Source of the DNA: Solirubrum sp044628455 | GTDB taxonomy: Bacteria; Bacteroidota; Bacteroidia; Cytophagales; Hymenobacteraceae | Assembly (NCBI RefSeq): GCF_044628455.1 | Contig: NZ_JBIYZW010000003.1 | Coordinates: forward strand, 372,001 to 436,000 | DNA length: 64,000 nt | Reading direction: 5' to 3' | In this document: positions 1 to 7,531 of the stretch, piece after piece | Position numbering within the stretch: the stretch's first letter is position 1 | Layout of the letters: every line of letters begins with the position of its first letter | Notes under the pieces: generated by a model | What the model saw: the letters and a program-made list of their open reading frames with translations, nothing else | Databases searched by the model: none | Told to the model about the DNA's origin: nothing | Made by a program: the position numbers and the translations under genes

Positions 1-484
1 GCTGTTCGGCCTCGGCCTCCGATTTCCACAGCAACGCCTGCGGAATCTCCGCCCCGATGCAGCAGCTGGTGGCAATCAGCCCCTCATGGTACTGCAGCAG
101 CAGCTCCTTGTCGATGCGCGGGTACTTGCTGTACACACCCTCGATAAAGCTCATGGAGCAGAGCTTGGCCAGGTTCTGGTAGCCGGCCTGGTCCTTGGCC
201 AGCAGCAGCTGGTGGTGGCGCACGTCCCGCTCGCCCTTCTCGCGGCTGAAGCTTTTTTTGTGCCGGTCTTCTACCAGGTAAAACTCGCAGCCCACGATGG
301 GCTTCACGTTGTACTTGTTGGCCTCGGCCACGAAGTTGAACGCCCCGAACATGTTGCCGTGGTCGGTCAGCGCCACGGCCGGCATGCCATCCTTCTGGGC
401 CTTTTTCATCAGGGCCGAAATGCTGGCCTGGCCGTCGAGCAGGGAGTATTGGGTGTGGCAGTGCAGGTGCGAGAATACGGGCAT
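1..484 (-). CDS. dnaE: DNA polymerase III subunit alpha, N-terminal part (PHP domain), cut by window edge
   Basis: This is the first 161 residues of the replicative polymerase catalytic subunit; the remainder lies to the left of the window. The protein starts at the ATG whose complement ends at 484 and opens with MPVFSHLHCHTQYSLLDG, the metal-binding HxH of the PHP domain that begins bacterial DnaE. It continues with LTDHGNMFGAFNF and the conserved KPIVGCEFYL, all classic DnaE N-terminal blocks. A TAACTTTA sequence near 525-532 on the minus strand is one base from the Bacteroidota -7 consensus and could be its promoter. DnaE1 versus another C-family polymerase (PolC, DnaE2) cannot be settled from this fragment, but DnaE is by far the most likely. 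Confidence 0.93.
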   Translation of the reverse strand, partial: MPVFSHLHCHTQYSLLDGQASISALMKKAQKDGMPAVALTDHGNMFGAFNFVAEANKYNVKPIVGCEFYLVEDRHKKSFSREKGERDVRHHQLLLAKDQAGYQNLAKLCSMSFIEGVYSKYPRIDKELLLQYHEGLIATSCCIGAEIPQALLWKSEAEAEQ

Positions 485-619
485 GGGCAAGCGTTGCTCG
501 GGCGCCTTAGTGAGCCGAACAGAAGGTAAAGTTACCGCCGCGGCCGGGGAAAGGAAACCTTGCGCCGGCGGTTGTTTTTGTGTAATACCCTAACCTGGAA
601 GAGCAGTTCCCGCCACGAA

Positions 620-1090
620 TTAGTCAAGCACGTTAAGGAGCTCAGCCTGGTCGAGCTGGCGCATGGCTTCGGCCAGCGCCGGATTAGTCTCGACGCGCCG
701 GTAAAATTTCTTTAGCGCCCGGCTGGCCGCTATTTCGTTCATTCTACGCCACTGCGAACTACGCATCAGGCGGGCTTTGGCTTCCTGCTTTTGTTGGGCC
801 GTAAGAGAAGTGTGCCACTGCTGCACTTCGGCTTTTAAAGCGGGCTTGCGGGTATTCAAAGAGCTATGCATCTGACTGATGACGCGCAGAGCGGCGGAGT
901 CGCTGCGTGTTTCGTGCAGGCGGATAGTATGGGTGAGATAATCGTCGAGGTAAGTAAGCAGATGAATTTCAGCAGCTGAACTGGGGAGCCAGGCCGACAG
1001 GACACTGGCTGGCGTTGGCGCACCCAAAGATTGAGCCGTCGCCAGCCCGGGTAGGAGCAGCAAAAGCAAGCAGAGTAGTCGACGAAGCAT
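620..1090 (-). CDS. Small secreted hypothetical protein, paralogue of its upstream neighbour
   Basis: A 156-residue protein with a Sec signal peptide (MLRRLLCLLLLLLPGLATAQ). I chose the ATG at 1090 because the upstream in-frame extension (to 1177) would bury that signal peptide and overlap the neighbouring gene. The mature part is mostly helical, rich in Leu, Ala and Gln, and ends in ETNPALAEAMRQLDQAELL. That tail matches the end of the protein encoded at 1174-1611 (ARNPALETALNRFNAAQLEV), so the two look like a tandem duplication. I do not recognise a named domain. It is probably co-transcribed with 1174-1611 and acts in the periplasm or on the outer membrane. Confidence 0.7.
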   Translation of the reverse strand: MLRRLLCLLLLLLPGLATAQSLGAPTPASVLSAWLPSSAAEIHLLTYLDDYLTHTIRLHETRSDSAALRVISQMHSSLNTRKPALKAEVQQWHTSLTAQQKQEAKARLMRSSQWRRMNEIAASRALKKFYRRVETNPALAEAMRQLDQAELLNVLD

Positions 1091-1173
1091 AGCGGGAGTA
1101 AATGGTACGGCGCAAGTAAGCCGTTGAGACGGGATTTTGCATTGCCAAAGGGCATTTTGGCCGGTACAGCGCC

Positions 1174-1611
1174 TCAAGGCTGTTCGGTAGGAACCAGCAC
1201 CTCCAGCTGAGCCGCGTTGAACCGATTCAGGGCCGTTTCCAGGGCGGGGTTGCGGGCGGCGCGCTCAGCCATCTTGACCGCGGCGGGGCTGCTGAGTACG
1301 GCTTGCTGCTCGCGGGTCCAGTCAGCGTCGGGGGCCGTAGCCAGTGGCGGCCGCAGCTGGCCCAGCTCCTGGCGCAGGGCGCGGCGGCGGGCCCCGAATT
1401 CGTCGACGGCGGTGCTCAGCAGGGCAATGGCGCGGCCGTCGCTGGACGCGAAGTACGCCTCCCGCAGCCGCCGGGCCAGGTCGGCATAGTATTGCTGCAC
1501 GCGGGCTTCCAGGCTGGCGCGGTAAGCGGCCAGGGCCGCGGCCGGCGCTTGCGCCGCCACCGGCCGGGACCAGGCCAGCAGCGCGAATACAACCAAAGCA
1601 AGCAGTTTCAT
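1174..1611 (-). CDS. Small secreted hypothetical protein, paralogue of downstream gene
   Basis: A 145-residue protein with a clear signal peptide (MKLLALVVFALLAWSRPVAAQA). The mature region is alanine-rich and predicted helical, with charged stretches such as LARRLREAY and EFGARRRALRQELGQL. Its C-terminal 25 residues align with those of the next gene on the same strand (620-1090): both have an R/T-NPAL-E-A core followed by AQLEVL or AELLNVL. The genes are about 80 bp apart on the minus strand, so they are probably one unit. No catalytic motif is visible and I assign no function. Confidence 0.75.
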   Translation of the reverse strand: MKLLALVVFALLAWSRPVAAQAPAAALAAYRASLEARVQQYYADLARRLREAYFASSDGRAIALLSTAVDEFGARRRALRQELGQLRPPLATAPDADWTREQQAVLSSPAAVKMAERAARNPALETALNRFNAAQLEVLVPTEQP

Positions 1612-1665
1612 AGGCAGGCAAGGTGGGCCGACGACCCGCAGAAGTTACGGCAAAAACCTGGGCGA

Positions 1666-2889
1666 CTAGGAGGCCGCCGCGCCCACCCGGTCGAAGCCGA
1701 AGGTATCGGCGTAGGGGTGCGGCCGGCCGGTGAGGGCGTCGCGGATGATTTCGGCGGCCAGCAAGCTGTAGGTGGTGCCGTTGCCGCCGTAGCCCAGGGC
1801 AAACCAGGTGCGCGGAAAGTCCCGGTGCCGGCCGATGTAGGGCAGCCCGTCGCGGGTTTTGCCGTAGATGCCGCCCCACACGAAGTCGCGGGTGAATGGC
1901 ACGGGCTGGTCGAACAAACCGCGGAATTTCTTTTCCAGGGTATCGACCTTGCTTTCGAGCAGGGCATTGCGGATGGAAGCCCCGCTCACCGGCTCGTCGG
2001 CCCCGCCCACCATAATGCGGCCGTCGGGCGTGGTGCGGGTGTAGAGGTAGGGCCGGGCGGTTTCCCAGATCTGCAGGTCGCGCGGCAGCCCTGCTTCCGT
2101 TTCGCCGGGCCGGCTCACCACCACGTAGGTGGAGTGCAGACTCACGAGGTCCTGCGGGACCAGCTTCTCGGCGTAGTAGCCGGTGCACATCACCACGTAC
2201 CGGGCCCGCACGCGGTGGTTGCCGGCCCGCAGCGTCACGCTTTGCCCGTCGGGCGCCAGCTCGTAAGTGGCCACGGGCGTGCGCTCGAACACGCGCAGAC
2301 CCTGGCCCGTGGCCGCGCGCAGCAGCGTGTGAGTCAGCTGGTAGGAGTTGACCTGGGCCGTGTCGCCGGAGAGCAGGGCCGCCGAAGCTTTTAGCCGCCA
2401 GCGGCGCTGCAGCTCGGTTTCGGGTAGGAACTCGGCCGCAATGCCCAGGCCACGGCGGGCGTCGCCCTCGGTTTCCAGCGCGGCCACCTGCCGGCGCGAG
2501 CTGGCCAGGTACAGGCTGCGGCAGGGCTGATAGTCGCAGTCGTCGGGCAGCCGGTGGCAGAGGCGGCCCAGCTCGTGCACGGCGTAGCGGTTGGCCAGGT
2601 AGGCGTCGTTGGCGCGCTTGATGCCGATCTGCTCCCGGAGCTGGTGCAGGTCCACGTCGAGCTCGTACTGGCACATGGCAGTGCTGGCCGAGGTGCTGCC
2701 CGCGCCCACGTAGGCCGCGTCGAATACGGCGGCTGACACGCCGGCCTGGGCGAGGTAGTAGCCGACCAGCGCGCCGGTGATGCCGCCGCCCACGATGGCA
2801 ACGTCGCAGTGCAGGTCGGCGTCGAGCACGGGGTAGCGCACGAGCCCCTGCAGGGTTAGCCAAAAGGGTTGGCCGGTAGTCAGAATCAT
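1666..2889 (-). CDS. FAD-dependent amino-acid oxidase-type oxidoreductase (DAO family)
   Basis: A 407-residue flavoprotein of the DadA/glycine oxidase superfamily. Residues 28-40 carry the Rossmann motif DVAIVGGGITGAL, which binds the FAD ADP moiety. A C-terminal block (VWGGIYGKTRDGLPYIGRH, then GYGGNGTTYSLLAAEII) is the second FAD-binding region typical of the family. No signal peptide is present, so it should be cytoplasmic. Members oxidise secondary or tertiary amines and amino acids; the substrate cannot be read from the sequence. It is divergent from the desaturase at 3108 across a 218-bp gap, and lies 54 bp upstream of the 1174-1611 gene. Confidence 0.88.
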   Translation of the reverse strand: MILTTGQPFWLTLQGLVRYPVLDADLHCDVAIVGGGITGALVGYYLAQAGVSAAVFDAAYVGAGSTSASTAMCQYELDVDLHQLREQIGIKRANDAYLANRYAVHELGRLCHRLPDDCDYQPCRSLYLASSRRQVAALETEGDARRGLGIAAEFLPETELQRRWRLKASAALLSGDTAQVNSYQLTHTLLRAATGQGLRVFERTPVATYELAPDGQSVTLRAGNHRVRARYVVMCTGYYAEKLVPQDLVSLHSTYVVVSRPGETEAGLPRDLQIWETARPYLYTRTTPDGRIMVGGADEPVSGASIRNALLESKVDTLEKKFRGLFDQPVPFTRDFVWGGIYGKTRDGLPYIGRHRDFPRTWFALGYGGNGTTYSLLAAEIIRDALTGRPHPYADTFGFDRVGAAAS

Positions 2890-3107
2890 AGCAATGAATG
2901 GGGCCGGGAAGCGGGCCGGTGGATTCGGCAGCTTCTCCCTTACGGCGGGCGGGGCCGCGCTGTTGAGCTGCCTGCGCCGATGCTGCCGGGGAAATAGTCA
3001 CCTTTAGGCAAGCAACCGCCGACTCTCGTCGTTGTTGATAAGGGAGCTGCGCCGTGGTGGCCGCTGCCACCCCGTCAGCTTGCGCCCCCAACCACCAGCC
3101 CTGTCCC

Positions 3108-4175
3108 ATGAAACCTTTGACTGCCCTTACCGACCGGACGCATCAACCCGACGAGCCGGTTTCGGCCCTGGGCCGCGGGCTGCTGCGTTTCACCCAGGAC
3201 CCGCGCGACCTGCCGTTTCTCTACCTCATCCTGCAAATCAGCGCCACGCTGATTCCGCTGGCGGTGCTGCTGTACCTGCCGGGGCTGCCGGGCTGGCTGT
3301 GGGGCGGGCTGGCGGTGGCCTACCTGTTCCTGAACAACATCACCTTCAAAGGGCCCTTCGGGCTGATGCTGCACTGCAGCTGCCACCGGCCCATTTTCAA
3401 GAAGCAGTACGGCTGGCTGAACCACTACCTGCCCTGGGTGATCGGGCCGCTGTTCGGGCAAACGCCCGAAACCTACTTCACCCACCACATGGGCATGCAC
3501 CACGCCGAAAACAACCAGGAACACGACCGCAGCTCCACCATGCACTACCAGCGCGACTCCTGGCGCGGGTTTGCGCGCTACCTGGGCACGTTCATGTTCG
3601 TGGGCATCTTTCAGCTGGCGCACTACTTCATTCAGCGGCGCAAGCTCAAGCTGCTGTTCCGCTCCCTGCGCGGCGAGCTGCTGTTTTTCGGCCTCTTCGT
3701 CGGGCTGTGGCTGCTCAACTGGCCGGCCACGCTGGTGGTGTTCGGACTGCCCTTCCTCATCTCGCGCGTCATCATGATGCTGGGCAACTGGACCCAGCAC
3801 GCCTTCGTGGACGCCGCCGACCCCGGCAACGCCTACCGCAACAGCGTTACCTGCCTGAACACCCGCTACAACCACAAGTGCTGGAACGACGGCTACCACA
3901 CCAGCCACCACGTGCGCCCGGCCCTGCACTGGAGCGAGCATCCGGCCCACTTCCTGAAAACCCTGCCCAAGTACGTGCAGCACGACGCCATTGTGTTCGA
4001 CGGCATTCACTTCCTGCACGTGTTTGCCTGGCTCATGACCAAGCGCTACGACTTGCTGGCTCGCCACTTCGTGAACCTGGGCGAGCGGTACCACTCCGAC
4101 GCCGAGGTAATCGAGCTGCTGAAGGCGCGCACCTGCCGCATTGCCCGCACGCCCGCCCTGGCGGCGGCCGCCTGA
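3108..4175 (+). CDS. Membrane fatty acid desaturase family protein
   Basis: A 355-residue integral membrane protein with several hydrophobic segments (for example ISATLIPLAVLLYLPGLPGW and LLFFGLFVGLWLLNWPATLV). It carries the histidine clusters of the membrane di-iron desaturases: HHMGMHH around residue 126 and HTSHHVRP around residue 263, plus an early CSCHRPIF. It probably inserts a double bond or hydroxyl group into a fatty acyl or carotenoid-like substrate using O2. I chose ATG 3108 over an in-frame start at 3054 because the protein then opens with MKPLTALTDRTH and the upstream codons look non-coding. A second, unrelated-length desaturase lies at 48437-49198. Confidence 0.85.
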   Translation: MKPLTALTDRTHQPDEPVSALGRGLLRFTQDPRDLPFLYLILQISATLIPLAVLLYLPGLPGWLWGGLAVAYLFLNNITFKGPFGLMLHCSCHRPIFKKQYGWLNHYLPWVIGPLFGQTPETYFTHHMGMHHAENNQEHDRSSTMHYQRDSWRGFARYLGTFMFVGIFQLAHYFIQRRKLKLLFRSLRGELLFFGLFVGLWLLNWPATLVVFGLPFLISRVIMMLGNWTQHAFVDAADPGNAYRNSVTCLNTRYNHKCWNDGYHTSHHVRPALHWSEHPAHFLKTLPKYVQHDAIVFDGIHFLHVFAWLMTKRYDLLARHFVNLGERYHSDAEVIELLKARTCRIARTPALAAAA

Positions 4176-4197
4176 CCCAAGCGCTACCGGCGGCGGG

Positions 4198-4650
4198 CTA
4201 GCGGTTTTCCTGCCGCAGCAGCTTGCCGGCGGCCGAGTAGTGCACCTGCAGCTCGGCTTCGTCCGACGACAAATCGAGCGAGTAGTAGCTGCCGGCAGTG
4301 CGGGTGTGCACCAGCAGCGGGTTGCTGGGCTCGTAGCCCTTGCTCAGAAACCGGGTCTGCAGGTCCTGGCGCACGGCCGCCGGAAATTTCTCCAGGGCCA
4401 CGATTTCGGAGGTGCGCTGCCACTTGCCATCCTGGCCGATGATGAGCTGGCGCAGCGCGGGGGCCGCGGCAATGGCCACGTAGTAGCCGCGTTGCTCATC
4501 GAGCAGCCAGCTGGCGGGCTTCTGGCCGTTATTTTGGGCTGTGGCCGCGGCACGCACGGCCGCCGGTACGTCCTTTTCCTTGAGCATCTGGGCGCGGGCA
4601 CTCAGGCTGAGCAAACTCAGCAGCAGGCCAAGCAGGGCAAGTCGTTTCAT
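4198..4650 (-). CDS. Small secreted protein, PepSY-like / DUF2874-like fold
   Basis: A 150-residue protein with a signal peptide (MKRLALLGLLLSLLSLSARAQ). The mature part has two similar halves of the form VPAAVRAAATAQNNG...W and FPAAVRQDLQTRF...GYEPSNP...Y-Y-LDL, resembling the PepSY-like beta-lactamase-inhibitor-type periplasmic proteins common in Bacteroidota. This assignment rests on pattern only. I chose ATG 4650; an in-frame extension to 5061 would run deep into the neighbouring LysM gene. Its stop is 22 bp from the stop of the convergent desaturase gene. Confidence 0.72.
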   Translation of the reverse strand: MKRLALLGLLLSLLSLSARAQMLKEKDVPAAVRAAATAQNNGQKPASWLLDEQRGYYVAIAAAPALRQLIIGQDGKWQRTSEIVALEKFPAAVRQDLQTRFLSKGYEPSNPLLVHTRTAGSYYSLDLSSDEAELQVHYSAAGKLLRQENR

Positions 4651-4716
4651 CGGGAAGGAACTGAGCAGGGCGCATCGGGGCGGGCCGGGCAAGCTAAATC
4701 CCACCCGGCGGAAATG

Positions 4717-4746
4717 CAACAAGGTGGCCCGAGGACCACCTTGTTG
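4717..4746 (-). terminator. Hairpin downstream of the LysM gene
   Basis: Perfect 11-bp inverted repeat, CAACAAGGTGG at 4717-4727 and CCACCTTGTTG at 4736-4746, with an 8-nt loop. It lies 24 bp past the stop of the 4770-7118 gene and ahead of the next gene on the same strand. No long T-run follows, so it may act as an attenuator or a 3'-end stabiliser rather than a classical terminator. Confidence 0.6.
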
Positions 4747-4769
4747 CCGGAAAAAAGCGGGGGCGCAGC

Positions 4770-7118
4770 CTATTTCGTGGGGCGCAGCGTCAGCACTTCG
4801 CCGGGGCGCACGTTGAAATCGGGCTTGTTGTTCCACTCCATGATCTGCTTGATGGTGACGCCGTACTTGCGCGAAATGGCGTACATCGACTCGCCCGCGG
4901 CCACCGTGTGCTTCACCACTCCGCCCGCCGACGCCGGCGCAGCCGCCGAAGTCGGCGCCGGCGCCGCGGCCGGAGCAGCCGTGGGAGCGGGCGCATCGGG
5001 GGCGGTCAGGCGCAGCACCTGGCCGGTGCGCAGCGCGGGGTTGGTGGGCAGGGTGTTCCAAGCTACCAGGTCGGCGGGGCGCAGGGCGTAGCGGCGGGCC
5101 ACTCCGTAGAGCGTTTCGCCGGGCTGCACCGTGTGGCGGCCGTCGGCGGGCACGGGCACTACCGTTACGCTGGGCGCCGGGTAGGCCGGCGGCACCACGG
5201 CGGGCTTGGCGGCGGCCGTCGGGGCCGCAGCGGCCGGTGCTTTCACCGGAGCAGGAGTTGCGGCGGGCGCGGCAGCTGCCGAAGCCGTGGTAGCCGTGGT
5301 TTTCGGGGCGGGAGCCGTCGAGGTCGGGGCTGCCGGAGTGGCCGTAGCGGTTGGCTTGGGCTGAGGTGCCGGGGTGGCCACAGGTTTGGCGGCCGGCTTG
5401 GCCGGCGCGGCGGCTACTACTACGGGCGCCGGCTCGGCGGACGAATCGGCGGCGGGCTCGTCGGCAATGGGGGCGGAGGCGGGCAGGGGCTTGCGGGCCG
5501 CGGTACCGGTGTATACGCCGCGCGAAACCGGGGGCTGGGGCTTGGGAGCGGCCGAGCCGGGCTCGGTGCCCACCTCGTTGAGGTTGTCGACGGTGCTGTC
5601 GGCCGCGGCTTCGGTGGTTTCGTTGGCAGCGGGGCGGCGCAGGCGGCCGAGCAAGCCTTTGCTGGCGCTGCTGTCGGCCTCCTCGGCTTCCACCGCGTCG
5701 TCGAGCACGCGCTGGGCGGCGGCGGTGCGGCCGGTGTACACGTCGGCTTCCACCGGCTTACGCTTGGCGGGGGCCGGGGCGGCGGGCGCCGCCGGGGCCG
5801 GCTCGCCCAGGGGGCGCTCCAGCGCGGCTACCCGGGCCCCGTCGGCCTGCACAAACTCCACGGCCACCTCGCGCGGGCGGGTGTGCTGCAGCCACAGCAC
5901 CCGGCCGGGCTGCAAGGCCTCGTTCTGCGCCATGCGGTTTTTACCGCGGATGGCCTTGGCGCGCACCCCGTACTTCTGCGACACCGAGGCCACGCTTTCG
6001 CTGGCCTGGGCTACGTGGTACTCGGTGGCGGCCTTGTCGCGCTTTTTCTGCACGAAGTAAGGCTGGCCCACCACGATGTTGTCGAAGGGCATCAGGTCGT
6101 TGAACTGCATAAACTTGCGCAGCTTCACCCCGGCCCGGCGGGCCAGCTCCTCCTTCGACTCGTTGGGCAGGGCAATGACGGCCCGAATGCCGTTCACGCT
6201 CACAAACGCCGCGTTCTTGGCGTCCGTTTCGGGCTTGCTGATCAGCTTGGTGGCGTTCTGCTTCTGCTGCACGGCCATGGCCAGCAGCTGCAGCGAGTCG
6301 GTCACGGGCACCAGGGCAGTGTAGGTTTTGTCGGTGGGCACCGCGGCGGCCAGCAGCCAGCGGTTGTGGCGGGCCAGCTCGGCGGGGTTGGTTTGCAGGG
6401 CCTGGGCCAGCACCGCCAGCGACTGGCCCGCCACGGCCGGGTACTCGCGCAGGCGCATGGGCGGGCGCGGGTTGGCCCCCACGGCGGGCTCGTAGGCCAG
6501 CTTGTGGGCCAGGAAGGTGAGAATGTACTGGTGGGTTTTCTCGGTCAGCGCCATTTCGGTGGCGTTGGCGTCGGTGGGCAGGGTGTAGGGCTTCACGCCG
6601 GTGGGGCCCAGGTTGTAGCTCAGCAGCGTGTGCAGCCAGTTCTGGTACAGGCGCTGGCTGCGCTGCAGGTACTTGGCCGCCCCGCGGGTGGCCGTTACCA
6701 GGTGCTTGCGCTCATCCACCTGGTCGTTGACGAGCAGGCCGAAGTCCGAGGCCGACTCGATTTTGAACTGCCAGTAGCCCACCGCGTCGTGAATGCTCTG
6801 CGCGTCGCCCTGCAGGCCGCTTTCCTGCAAGCTCAGGTAGCGAAAGTCCAGCGGCACGCCCTCTTCCTGAAACACCCGGTCGATGAGCGGGAAGGCCGCG
6901 TCGGCCAGGGCCACGCGGGTGAGAAAGGAGGTGGGGTGGCGGCGCAGGGCATCGACTTTCTGCTGCACCGCGGCGCGGGCGCCGTCGTTGAGGCGCAGGC
7001 GCAGGCCGGCAAAGGCAATTTCGGCGGGCACCACCACGCTGGGCAGGGCCGGGGAAGCAGGTTGGGCAGCCGCCAGCAGGGGCAGCAGCCACAGCAGCAG
7101 GGGCAACAATCGTTTCAT
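4770..7118 (-). CDS. Lytic transglycosylase with LysM domains (MltD-like)
   Basis: A 782-residue secreted cell-wall enzyme. Residues 1-19 form a signal peptide. The SLT lysozyme-like domain spans roughly 60-200, with the catalytic glutamate at E99 in LSLQESGLQ, then GYWQFKIESASDFGL and LLSYNLGPTGV. This domain cleaves peptidoglycan glycan strands to 1,6-anhydro products. Two weak LysM-like regions lie around 310-430. A long Ala/Pro-rich linker of about 430-670 contains two VYTG motifs (EADVYTGRT and SRGVYTGTA). Two clear LysM domains close the protein (HTVQPGETLYGVARRYAL and HTVAAGESMYAISRKYGV), which bind GlcNAc polymers. Domain order matches Bacteroidota MltD-like proteins, although the disordered linker is unusually long. 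Confidence 0.9.
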   Translation of the reverse strand: MKRLLPLLLWLLPLLAAAQPASPALPSVVVPAEIAFAGLRLRLNDGARAAVQQKVDALRRHPTSFLTRVALADAAFPLIDRVFQEEGVPLDFRYLSLQESGLQGDAQSIHDAVGYWQFKIESASDFGLLVNDQVDERKHLVTATRGAAKYLQRSQRLYQNWLHTLLSYNLGPTGVKPYTLPTDANATEMALTEKTHQYILTFLAHKLAYEPAVGANPRPPMRLREYPAVAGQSLAVLAQALQTNPAELARHNRWLLAAAVPTDKTYTALVPVTDSLQLLAMAVQQKQNATKLISKPETDAKNAAFVSVNGIRAVIALPNESKEELARRAGVKLRKFMQFNDLMPFDNIVVGQPYFVQKKRDKAATEYHVAQASESVASVSQKYGVRAKAIRGKNRMAQNEALQPGRVLWLQHTRPREVAVEFVQADGARVAALERPLGEPAPAAPAAPAPAKRKPVEADVYTGRTAAAQRVLDDAVEAEEADSSASKGLLGRLRRPAANETTEAAADSTVDNLNEVGTEPGSAAPKPQPPVSRGVYTGTAARKPLPASAPIADEPAADSSAEPAPVVVAAAPAKPAAKPVATPAPQPKPTATATPAAPTSTAPAPKTTATTASAAAAPAATPAPVKAPAAAAPTAAAKPAVVPPAYPAPSVTVVPVPADGRHTVQPGETLYGVARRYALRPADLVAWNTLPTNPALRTGQVLRLTAPDAPAPTAAPAAAPAPTSAAAPASAGGVVKHTVAAGESMYAISRKYGVTIKQIMEWNNKPDFNVRPGEVLTLRPTK

Positions 7119-7296
7119 AAGCGGGCAGAGCGGGTGGGGGCCGCGCCACGGCGGGCGGGGCGGGAGTCCTCAGCCTACAAAATAGGCGAAAAAAACCCGG
7201 GCCTGCGGCGCTGAGGGCTCAGAAATAGGCCGCTACCGCTCCCGCCGCGGCCCAAAGCCTCGGCGGTAACAAGCCCTTGCCGACGCTCCGCCGAAA

Positions 7297-7363
7297 CCGC
7301 GGCCCCAAACAATTCGGGACAAACAATTTCAAGTTGTTTATGCCGGATTGTTTGGGGCCGCGG
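7297..7363. repeat. 67-bp near-perfect palindrome
   Basis: Outer arms are a perfect 17-bp inverted repeat: CCGCGGCCCCAAACAAT at 7297-7313 and its complement at 7347-7363. Pairing continues inward through CGG/CCG and AAACAA/TTGTTT to a one-base centre at 7330, leaving only four positions that are not Watson-Crick. It sits in the 413-bp gap between two minus-strand genes and does not look like a simple rho-independent terminator, because no T-run follows on either strand. Confidence 0.9.
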
Positions 7364-7437
7364 CCGCACACTCTAACCCAGGCGCGGGACCATTCGGCCG
7401 GCCGTAGCGGCGCGGATGAACCGCCAGCCAACGCAAC

Positions 7438-7483
7438 AGGACCTTGCCGCGGGGCCCGGGCAGTACCGGCGCGGCAAGGTCCT
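7438..7483. terminator. 13-bp perfect hairpin downstream of the TonB-type gene
   Basis: AGGACCTTGCCGC at 7438-7450 pairs perfectly with GCGGCAAGGTCCT at 7471-7483 around a 20-nt loop. It lies 49 bp beyond the stop of the minus-strand gene at 7532-10492, where a terminator or 3'-end structure would be expected. The loop contains GGGGCCC and can fold further. No poly-U tract follows on the minus strand. Confidence 0.6.
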
Positions 7484-7531
7484 GAAGGGTTTTCGGGCTG
7501 GCCTGACCAGTCAGCCAGGAAGAGCGGGTGC

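Noticed and set aside
1322..3109. Long Ala/Arg/Pro-rich minus frame
   Set aside because: It overlaps the FAD oxidoreductase in another frame and shows the composition typical of GC-rich shadow frames.
4908..7214. Plus-strand frame of 768 codons opposite the LysM gene
   Set aside because: Gly/Arg/His-rich shadow with no domain; the minus strand has clear SLT and LysM motifs.
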